Source of the DNA: Candidatus Kapaibacterium sp.
Lineage (GTDB): Bacteria; Bacteroidota; Ignavibacteria; Kapaibacteriales; UBA4661
Direction: 5' to 3'
Assembly (NCBI GenBank): GCA_025455065.1
Contig: JALONG010000028.1
Location: 22,843 to 86,842 of the forward strand
DNA length: 64,000 nucleotides
The position numbers and the translations under genes were made by a program. Under the pieces are notes generated by a model. The model was not told the origin of the DNA and searched no databases. It saw nothing but the letters and a program-made list of their open reading frames with translations. Positions 56,911-64,000 of this stretch are shown here, one piece after another; within the stretch, counting starts at the first letter, position 1; each line of letters opens with the position of its first letter.

Positions 56911-58695
56911 ATGACAGCTACCGAAGTACAAAAACTCCAAAAAGGCGGCGCATTTCTCATGGAAGATACAGCGCCGGAGACCGTTTTTTCACCCGAAGAT
57001 TTCAGTGACGAACTGAAAATGATTGGTCAAACCACCCGCGATTTCTGTGAAAATGAAATCATTCCGAATATCGAAAAATTGGAGAAATTGGAAGGTAATC
57101 TGAACGAAGAACTGCTCCGCAAACTTGGCGACATTGGGCTTTTGGGCATCGAAATCCCCGAAGAATACGGCGGAACAGACCTTCCGAAAACAGCAGCAAT
57201 GCTTGTTGCTGAAGGAATGGCTGTCTTGGGCGGTTTCAGCACCACCTACGGCGCTCACCAAAGCATCGGTTCACTGCCGACGGTCTATTTCGGCAACGAT
57301 GCACAAAAAGCAAAATATCTTCCCAAACTCAACACTGCCGAACTTATCGCTGCTTACGCCCTCACAGAGCCGAATGCAGGCTCAGACGCGCTCGGCGGTC
57401 AGTGCAAAGCGACGCTCACCGAAGACGGTAAATACTACGTTTTGGAAGGGACAAAAATGTGGATTACCAACGCCGGTTTTGCTGACCTTTTCACCGTATT
57501 TGCTCGCGTAGATGGTCAAAAAGAAAAATTCAGCGCGTTCCTCGTTGAAAAGACCATGGAAGGCGTTTCCACCGGCGCAGAAGAGAAGAAAATGGGTATT
57601 AAATCTTCTTCAACACGAATGCTCATTTTGGACAAAGTGAAAGTTCCCGTAGAAAATCTTTTGGGCGAAGTTGGTCAAGGCGCAAAAATTGCGTTTAACA
57701 TTCTCAACACCGGACGCTTCAAACTTGGTGCTGGCGGCTTGGGCGGCGCGAAAAATTCTCTCGCCATCGCAGCAAAATACGCTCAAGAGCGCAAGCAATT
57801 TGGTCAGCCGATTGCAAATTTCGGTATGATGCAAGAAAAACTCGGCGAAATGGCAGCCCGCATCTTTGCTTGCGAATCGGTGATTTACCGCACCGCAGGT
57901 TTGATTGACAATGCTATCGGCGACAGCCACGACGGCGCATTCAAACTGAAGTGCATCGAAGAATATGCTGTTGAGTGTTCGATGATTAAAGTGCTTGGCA
58001 GCGAGGTTTTGAGTTATGTTGTGGACGAAGGTGTGCAGATTCACGGCGGTTACGGCTTCTCGCAAGAGTACGCGATTGAGCGTGCTTACCGCGATGCCCG
58101 TATCATGCGCCTTTACGAAGGCACCAACGAAATCAACCGTATGCTCATTCCGGGAATGTTGCTCAAACGCGCAATGAAAGGCGAGTTGCCGCTTCTGCAA
58201 GCTGCACAAGGCGTTCAGAAAAAAGTCATGGATGCAAGCCTCGAAGAGCAAAACGACGGTGGTCTGCTCGGTGAAGAACTCCGCGCTGTGCGTAATTTGA
58301 AAAACATTGTACTGATGCTTGCCGGCACAGCCGCTATGAAGTTCGGTCCGAAATTGGACGCAGAGCAAGAACTCATGGCACGCATCGCGGACATCATCAC
58401 GAATTTGTACGCTTCGGAATCCGCTATTTTGCGTACACGCAAACTCAATGCACGTGGCATGGACACAAGCCTCATGGAAGAGATGACGAAACTTTACACC
58501 CACGACGCAGTAGAGCGCTCTGCCGTTGCCGGACGCGAAGCTATCTGCCGCATGACTGACAATGAGCAGGAAATCGCAGTCTTTATCGGTGCTTTGAAGC
58601 GCTTTACACGCCATGCAACGGTGAACATGATTGCGCTTCGCCGCTCAATCGCGCAGAAAGTCTTGGAAGTAAGCGGTTATCCGATTGAGGCGTAA
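56911..58695 (+). CDS. Acyl-CoA dehydrogenase family protein
   Basis: YALTEPNAGSDALGGQCKATLTEDGKYYVLEGTKMWITNAGFADLFTVFA; QIHGGYGFSQEYAIERAYRDARIMRLYEGTNEI. Confidence 0.96.
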   Translation: MTATEVQKLQKGGAFLMEDTAPETVFSPEDFSDELKMIGQTTRDFCENEIIPNIEKLEKLEGNLNEELLRKLGDIGLLGIEIPEEYGGTDLPKTAAMLVAEGMAVLGGFSTTYGAHQSIGSLPTVYFGNDAQKAKYLPKLNTAELIAAYALTEPNAGSDALGGQCKATLTEDGKYYVLEGTKMWITNAGFADLFTVFARVDGQKEKFSAFLVEKTMEGVSTGAEEKKMGIKSSSTRMLILDKVKVPVENLLGEVGQGAKIAFNILNTGRFKLGAGGLGGAKNSLAIAAKYAQERKQFGQPIANFGMMQEKLGEMAARIFACESVIYRTAGLIDNAIGDSHDGAFKLKCIEEYAVECSMIKVLGSEVLSYVVDEGVQIHGGYGFSQEYAIERAYRDARIMRLYEGTNEINRMLIPGMLLKRAMKGELPLLQAAQGVQKKVMDASLEEQNDGGLLGEELRAVRNLKNIVLMLAGTAAMKFGPKLDAEQELMARIADIITNLYASESAILRTRKLNARGMDTSLMEEMTKLYTHDAVERSAVAGREAICRMTDNEQEIAVFIGALKRFTRHATVNMIALRRSIAQKVLEVSGYPIEA

Positions 58696-58725
58696 TCAGG
58701 TTTATAGCACAAATTTGATGTGTAT

Positions 58726-58776
58726 GCGAGGCTCTCGTTTCCCATGTCTTCGTGGGACGAGGGTCTCGCTTTTTTT
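58726..58776 (+). terminator. Intrinsic terminator of the GAGACCCTC hairpin family
   Basis: GCGAGGCTCTCGTTTCCCA...TGGGACGAGGGTCTCGC then TTTTTTT. Confidence 0.85.
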
Positions 58777-59861
58777 CAGGGTATCACTACGCGCCGCGTC
58801 TCCGCAAGCCCAATAAACAAACCGATTCCAGCCCCTTTCACGTTCCACAGCACATTTTCCCCGTTTGTCCCACCAAAAAGATTCGATGCCTGCTGACCGC
58901 GTGAGCGCGTTTGCGAATAGGTGTAATACGCTTTGTCAAATGCCACAACCGACACAATCGTCCGCACAGGCATCCGCCGCGCGAAGGCTTGCGTTTGCAG
59001 GGGAAGCAGCCCCGTAACAAGACTTGATGACGCATTAGAAGCCGTCGTGCTAAAGACAAGCCCACCGTCGAAGGTTTCAGTGAGGATGCGCCCTTGCGTG
59101 TCGGTCAAATACACACCTGCACGGTACGCGGTCTCCGCACGAGGCAAAATGCTCACTTCCGCGCCCAAAAGCGTGTCGCGGCGCGTTGTGGTCACGGGTT
59201 GTGTTCCGGGAATGTAGGTGGCGGATGTTAAACTCAGAATCTCGCGGCGTAGTGTCTGTACCGTCTGCACGTCGGGTGCTGCGGGAACACTTGTTTCAGC
59301 GCTTGCTGTCTTGCCTTTCCATTGCACGGTGAGCGAATATGTGCTGCCGGATTCGGCAATAATCGGCGCACCGTTATTCAGCGCATGATAGAGCGAAGCA
59401 TGAGGATTGGTGCGGTTTGGCTGCACGGTGAGCGGAAAAGAACGCCCGTTTACCGTCAGCGTTCCCTGTGCGTCCCAGACCGCAACGGCGCTGTCGCTGA
59501 GATTGTCCAAGGCGTTCAACGATTTTGTAATGGCAATATCCCGCACAGGCTCACCGGAGCACACCACGCCTCGAATGACGAGCGTTTCTTGAAACGACAC
59601 ATCAAGCGGTTCGGTGAGTGTGGTAATGCAGGAAGTGAGGAATGATGCGGTGAGGAGGAGGGAAAGGATTATCAGGACAATGGAGGAAAATTGAGCATTC
59701 TTAGTGGCACAGACATTTTTGTCTGTGCGGAACACCCTACAAATACCACCAAACCTCGTACAGGCAGAAATGCCTGTGCCACTGACATTTGCATTGAGGT
59801 TATTTTTTTGAGCGGTTACTATGCGCACCAGAACTTGTTTCATAACATCAAACTTCATCAC
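58776..59861 (-). CDS. DUF4249-type lipoprotein; true start uncertain
   Basis: Lipobox region IVLIILSLLLTASFLTSC followed by DVSFQETLVIRGVVCSGEPVRDIAITKSLNALDNLSDSAVAVWDAQGTLTVNG; upstream part of the ORF is REP-derived. Confidence 0.75.
   Translation of the reverse strand: MMKFDVMKQVLVRIVTAQKNNLNANVSGTGISACTRFGGICRVFRTDKNVCATKNAQFSSIVLIILSLLLTASFLTSCITTLTEPLDVSFQETLVIRGVVCSGEPVRDIAITKSLNALDNLSDSAVAVWDAQGTLTVNGRSFPLTVQPNRTNPHASLYHALNNGAPIIAESGSTYSLTVQWKGKTASAETSVPAAPDVQTVQTLRREILSLTSATYIPGTQPVTTTRRDTLLGAEVSILPRAETAYRAGVYLTDTQGRILTETFDGGLVFSTTASNASSSLVTGLLPLQTQAFARRMPVRTIVSVVAFDKAYYTYSQTRSRGQQASNLFGGTNGENVLWNVKGAGIGLFIGLAETRRVVIP
59706..59781. repeat. REP-like inverted hairpin doublet
   Basis: GGCACAGACA-tttt-TGTCTGTGC ... 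GTACAGGCA-gaaa-TGCCTGTGCC. Confidence 0.9.
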
Positions 59862-59862
59862 T

Positions 59863-62295
59863 TCAAAAACGGATTCTCATGCCGACCGTCGGCAGAATGG
59901 GAAAAATCGTGAGTTGCTGCACAACGGGTTTTGCCACGCCGGGCGCATTGGGAACGGTTTCGGTGGAAATTATCCACGCAAAGGGGTTCATGTTGTTGTA
60001 AACATTGTAAATGCTGATGTAGTATTCGCCCGGAAAAAAGAGAATGACCGTGCGAATGGTAGCACTGATGTCCAATTTATGAAACGGTGTCATACGAGAG
60101 CCATTGCGCTCTGCGAAGTAATACGTCGGCGAAGGCGCTTGCAAGCTCACTTGTGAGCCTTGCAAGGACGTTCCCGTGATGTCGGGGATATTCGCCTGTC
60201 CCGCAGGAAGCGTAATAGGCTGACCGCTCACAAACGTCCACGTTGCGCCAAATTCCCATTGGTCATCCAACACGTAGGAAAGCGCCAGCGCGATGTTGTG
60301 TCGGCGGTCGTAGCGCGGGGAAAATGCTCTGCCGCCGTTGAGTTCGGGAAAGGTGCGCTGCGCCCACGAAAGCGTGTATCCAAGCCATCCGGTAAGAGCG
60401 CCGCTTTTGCGTTCCAAGAGCAGTTCCACGCCGTAACCTTCGCCCACACCGCTTGTAAGCTGCTCGCTGAGACGGCTCAGATTCAGCGTATTCAGCAATG
60501 TGCCGTCGCGGTATTCGTAGAGGTTTTGCATGGTTTTGTAGTATGCTTCGGCGGAAAATTTCAGTTCGCCGTCAAAAAGTGGCATCTCTGCGCCAAGTGT
60601 GTATTGAAGCGCTCTTGCGGGAAGAATCTCGTCAGTGGCGGGAAGCCAAATGTCGCTCGGCAGCGAAATATCGTTCCGCGAAAGTAAATGCAGATACTGA
60701 TTCACCACCGAAAACGATGCTGTGAGCCGCACATCGTCCGTAAGAGCATATCCGGCAGAAAGGCGCGGTTCGATATTCCACCGCGCACCCGCTTGAAACC
60801 ACGATGCACGAAAACCCAAATTCACCAGCAACCGCTCCGTTACTTGCCATTCGTCTTGAGCGAACAGCCCCGCTTCGAGGCTGGTTAATCTCCCGTCGGT
60901 CTCACTTGTGCCGATGCCCACCGCAGCAGGTTCTATGCGTGTTCCGACGGTATTGCGAAAGGCGTGGCGGATAAGTTCAAACCCTGCTTTTAGGCTGTGG
61001 TCGGCGGTGGGAGTCCACTGCGCTTCGGCTTTTGCCGTCCAATCTTCAATTTCCGAAACGGTCGAAAACCTCAACCGTGAGCGCCCAAGCGGTGCGGTGA
61101 GCGATGTACCGTAATCGTATTTGGTGTAAATCAGCGAAAAGTTGGTGAAAAGCGACGGCGAAACAACGTGCGCCCAGCGCAAATTCCCGCTTAGATTTCC
61201 CCAGCCCAAGCCAAGATTTAAGCCGCTTGCATCGAAACCCAAGTTGTCGCGTCCGTTGTACAGGCTGAGAAAAATGCGGTCGTTGTCGGAGAGTTTGTAA
61301 CTGAGTTTTGCGTTCACGTCGTAAAAATAATAGAGCGGAAGCGGCGCATCTTGCGGAATGTTGTCGGTTAATGCTTTTTGCGCTTCCACAAGCCAATCCA
61401 AAATCATGCGCCGCCCCGACAGCATGAAGGTCGCATTGCTGCTCACAATCGGACCTTCTACGTTTGCTTCGGCGATAATCGTGCTAAAGGTGACATTGCC
61501 TTTGACGCGCTTGGCTGTGCCTTCGCGCATGGTCAGGTCAATCACGCTGGACAAACGTCCGCCGTATTCCGCAGGAAACGCGCCTTTGTAAAGACGGATG
61601 TCTTGGATAGCATCGGCATTAAAGGTGCTGAAAAAGCCCGCTAAATGCGTGGGATTGTAGATAAGCGCACCGTCTAAGAGCGTTAAATTCTGGTCAGGCG
61701 AACCGCCACGCACGTACAACCCGCTTGAAAGCTCGCTTGCCGTCTGCACTCCCGGAAGCAGTTGCAGCGCCCGAAACACGTCTTTTTGTCCGCCAAACGA
61801 GGGCAGCCGCGCAATGGTTTCGGCTTGAATATCCACACGGGAAATCGTCTGCACCGCCTCACGTAAATCACCCGTAGCTCGCACGGTTACTTGCCCCAAT
61901 TTAGTGCTTTGTCGGGAAAGCGTGATGGGCAGTGAACGGTCTTGGGGAATTTGCACACGGCGCACCAACGTTGCATAGCCGACTCCCCGCACAACAAGGA
62001 AATATGAGCCTTCGGGAACATCCGGCAAGGAGAAAAAACCGACTTTGTTTGTCCGCGCACCGCGTACAATGGCGCTTGCAGGCACGTTTCCCTGCGCTTT
62101 TGCTGCCGTGTCGCGTGTCAGAAAGACGCTTACGCCGATAACGGCTTCGTTGCTTTCGGCTTCGCGGACGGTGCCGGAAAGTGCGGATGCTGTGCCGGGA
62201 AGTGCGGAAGAGGTTTGTGCAAGGCTGTAGCACGGGAGCAGAAGAATACTGAGAATAACAGCAATAATGACGAAAACAGGGTTTGAGATTTTCAT
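59863..62295 (-). CDS. TonB-dependent receptor with N-terminal carboxypeptidase-regulatory-like domain
   Basis: LSGTVREAESNEAVIGVSVFLTRD...GVQTASELSSGLYVRGGSPDQNLTLLDGALIYNPTHLAGFFSTFNADAIQDIRLYKGAFPAEYGGRLSSVIDLTMREG. Confidence 0.95.
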   Translation of the reverse strand: MKISNPVFVIIAVILSILLLPCYSLAQTSSALPGTASALSGTVREAESNEAVIGVSVFLTRDTAAKAQGNVPASAIVRGARTNKVGFFSLPDVPEGSYFLVVRGVGYATLVRRVQIPQDRSLPITLSRQSTKLGQVTVRATGDLREAVQTISRVDIQAETIARLPSFGGQKDVFRALQLLPGVQTASELSSGLYVRGGSPDQNLTLLDGALIYNPTHLAGFFSTFNADAIQDIRLYKGAFPAEYGGRLSSVIDLTMREGTAKRVKGNVTFSTIIAEANVEGPIVSSNATFMLSGRRMILDWLVEAQKALTDNIPQDAPLPLYYFYDVNAKLSYKLSDNDRIFLSLYNGRDNLGFDASGLNLGLGWGNLSGNLRWAHVVSPSLFTNFSLIYTKYDYGTSLTAPLGRSRLRFSTVSEIEDWTAKAEAQWTPTADHSLKAGFELIRHAFRNTVGTRIEPAAVGIGTSETDGRLTSLEAGLFAQDEWQVTERLLVNLGFRASWFQAGARWNIEPRLSAGYALTDDVRLTASFSVVNQYLHLLSRNDISLPSDIWLPATDEILPARALQYTLGAEMPLFDGELKFSAEAYYKTMQNLYEYRDGTLLNTLNLSRLSEQLTSGVGEGYGVELLLERKSGALTGWLGYTLSWAQRTFPELNGGRAFSPRYDRRHNIALALSYVLDDQWEFGATWTFVSGQPITLPAGQANIPDITGTSLQGSQVSLQAPSPTYYFAERNGSRMTPFHKLDISATIRTVILFFPGEYYISIYNVYNNMNPFAWIISTETVPNAPGVAKPVVQQLTIFPILPTVGMRIRF

Positions 62296-62318
62296 AACAA
62301 ATGAAGTAGTCTAGTGTG

Positions 62319-62377
62319 CGCGAGGCTCTCGCTTTTCGTGAAGAGCGAGACCCTCAATAAGAATTGAGAGCCTCGCG
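62319..62377. terminator. Compound hairpin of the GAGACCCTC family
   Basis: CGCGAGGCTCTC (62319) and GAGAGCCTCGCG (62366-62377), perfect 12-bp arms with a nested GCGAGACCCTC. Confidence 0.7.
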
Positions 62378-62424
62378 TAGAGAGTGCATCCGAGAGAGTG
62401 CTTTGTTGCTTGGTTTGAAGGGAT

Positions 62425-63108
62425 TTAGTCCCAACCCCAATAATTGTAGCGGCTTCGCAAATACAGAAAACATCCCATGCGGACCGTTAAGCCGGGTTCA
62501 TTATTGGGAACATTGCCTCGTGCAAGAATGTTGAATGTATGATTGTACGCGGCTTGTAGGCTCAAAACGATAGGAGAATTGGGCAAAAAATACTCCGCGC
62601 CTACACCACCATTAACATTCAGAAACGCGATTCTCGTAATGCTGTCCAGTGCAATCGTTGTCGTGCCTACGCCAAGAAAGGGATAAACCTTGAGCGTTGG
62701 CGTTTCCAGAACGGCATAACCACATTGAATATCTGTTTGCAGATTTTCAAAGATGCGTGCATTGGGAAACGTATTGAGCAATTTATGTAAACTAACACCC
62801 CAGCGTAATTTGCTTGTCTGAAACAATAAATCACCCCAAGACATAGAGCTGATGCCGATACCGATAACAGGCTCATTACCGTACTTTGCTCGAAATTCTT
62901 CCGGCAGACCAACACTGCGTTGATTCAAGCCAAGTGATGACGAAATGCCGAAGTGCTGCCGCATAGCAATTCTCGTTGTGTCCGCGCTCACGCTATCGGC
63001 ACCGGGCTGAATCAGGTTTGGCTGCACCGGATTTGGCTGCGTGGCAGCAGATTGAGCAAACACGCTACTCCACGAACAAACAAGCACCAGAACAATCACA
63101 CGCATCAT
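62425..63108 (-). CDS. Hypothetical exported, probably outer-membrane protein
   Basis: MMRVIVLVLVCSWSSVFAQ signal peptide; paralogous to 63212-63892. Confidence 0.7.
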   Translation of the reverse strand: MMRVIVLVLVCSWSSVFAQSAATQPNPVQPNLIQPGADSVSADTTRIAMRQHFGISSSLGLNQRSVGLPEEFRAKYGNEPVIGIGISSMSWGDLLFQTSKLRWGVSLHKLLNTFPNARIFENLQTDIQCGYAVLETPTLKVYPFLGVGTTTIALDSITRIAFLNVNGGVGAEYFLPNSPIVLSLQAAYNHTFNILARGNVPNNEPGLTVRMGCFLYLRSRYNYWGWD

Positions 63109-63211
63109 GGTTTTTTTTTCACGAAAAATGGAACAACGGTTTTTTGGATATAGACACAAAAGCGGGAGAATTTTTGCAGGGTTTTGTGAAAAATTGGTAT
63201 CAATGCCGCTA

Positions 63212-63892
63212 TTACCAGTATGTGCGCCGAGTTTGAAGCAAAACAACCACCGTCGCACGGGCAATAATGCCGGGCTGACTATTCGGAACTTCGGATGCTG
63301 CGCGGAGATTCCACGCATGGTTGTAGGAGGCTTGGAAACTGAACGCTAAAGGAGTATTGGGCAGAAAATAATCTGCACCCGCGCCGATGTTCGCACTGAG
63401 CAAAGACACCCGTGCAAGAGCATCCACCGTGATAAATGCTTGCGAGAAGCCAAGAAACGGATAAACCTTGAGCGTTGGTGTTTCCACAAGAGCATAGCCA
63501 AATTCCATGCCCATACGAATGTTTTCCAACAGTTTTGGGGAAGGATAGGCATTGAGAAATTTTTCCATGAACATTTGTGTCCGAATGTTGTTGGTGTGCA
63601 GAAGCAAATCGCCCCACCACACCGTTGATATGCCAAGGCTTAGAAGCGGCGTATTTCCTATTTGTTCGGCATACTGCGCAGGCAAACCTACAGCCCGATT
63701 ATTCATCACCGAAGAACCGGAAATGCCTATGTATTGCTTCATGAGGATTGGAGTAATTTCCTGCGAGGTAGTGCTTTGTGTGGTGCTTTGCGCTGCGGTG
63801 CTGTCATTTCTGCCAACGGCAAACAAGCCGTGAGGGCAGAATACACTGAGCATTGCAGACAAAGCGAGGCGAAGAAAAAGAGAGCGAATCAT
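63212..63892 (-). CDS. Hypothetical exported, probably outer-membrane protein (paralog)
   Basis: Shares YALVETPTLKVYPFLG, YFLPNTPLAFSFQASYNHAWN with 62425-63108. Confidence 0.7.
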   Translation of the reverse strand: MIRSLFLRLALSAMLSVFCPHGLFAVGRNDSTAAQSTTQSTTSQEITPILMKQYIGISGSSVMNNRAVGLPAQYAEQIGNTPLLSLGISTVWWGDLLLHTNNIRTQMFMEKFLNAYPSPKLLENIRMGMEFGYALVETPTLKVYPFLGFSQAFITVDALARVSLLSANIGAGADYFLPNTPLAFSFQASYNHAWNLRAASEVPNSQPGIIARATVVVLLQTRRTYW

Positions 63893-64000
63893 TGTGCAGA
63901 TAATTTAGTACCTAACGATTTTTCTTTCTCAAACGTCATATTCCAGAATCCCAGTTTTTAAGAGACTTGCAGAGAGCTATGACATCACGAGAAGGATTGT

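Noticed and set aside
57610-58614. 334-aa minus-strand ORF
   Set aside because: Antisense shadow of the acyl-CoA dehydrogenase
1-64000. tRNA or rRNA genes
   Set aside because: No cloverleaf or rRNA-like stretch was recognised by eye; a tRNAscan/rRNA search was not possible

Overview
The window is about 64 kb of gene-dense bacterial chromosome, probably Bacteroidota/Chlorobi-like (inference from a DUF4249 + TonB receptor pair, beta-propeller sensors and a TTTG/TAnnTTTG promoter). All calls come from reading the sequence and the supplied ORF translations; no searches were run. Four blocks: (1) about 1-31.4 kb, a two-armed catabolic island around an AraC regulator. The minus arm has an HpcH/HpaI aldolase, two LeuC/LeuD-type hydro-lyase pairs, a class III CoA-transferase, a SnoaL-like protein, a SAM methyltransferase, a nitrilase-fold protein, an MFS permease, an FAD oxidoreductase, a VOC protein and an HMG-CoA-lyase-like enzyme. 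The plus arm has an MFS permease, a dihydropyrimidinase-like amidohydrolase, a secreted VOC protein, a HapK-like protein, an SDR, HyuA/HyuB and an aldehyde dehydrogenase. (2) About 33.6-47.2 kb, a SUF Fe-S cluster locus (rrf2-sufA-...-sufB-...-sufC-...-sufD-...-sufS) split by unrelated genes, including three tandem DUF29 genes and two DUF4177 genes. (3) About 47-58.7 kb, housekeeping and signalling genes. (4) About 58.8-64 kb, DUF4249/TonB receptor and duplicated outer-membrane-type proteins. Best leads: an LeuD-like small subunit whose aconitase-family active-site motif is rewritten (GGGKSIEH instead of GxGSSREH); an uncharacterised ring-opening/CoA-lyase catabolic island; a ~110-bp imperfect palindrome present twice in opposite orientation about 5 kb apart; a 171-bp element with perfect 14-bp terminal inverted repeats; a mosaic of heptamer-based tandem repeats at start codons in one arm; and REP-like hairpin doublets with compensatory changes that are read into flanking ORFs.
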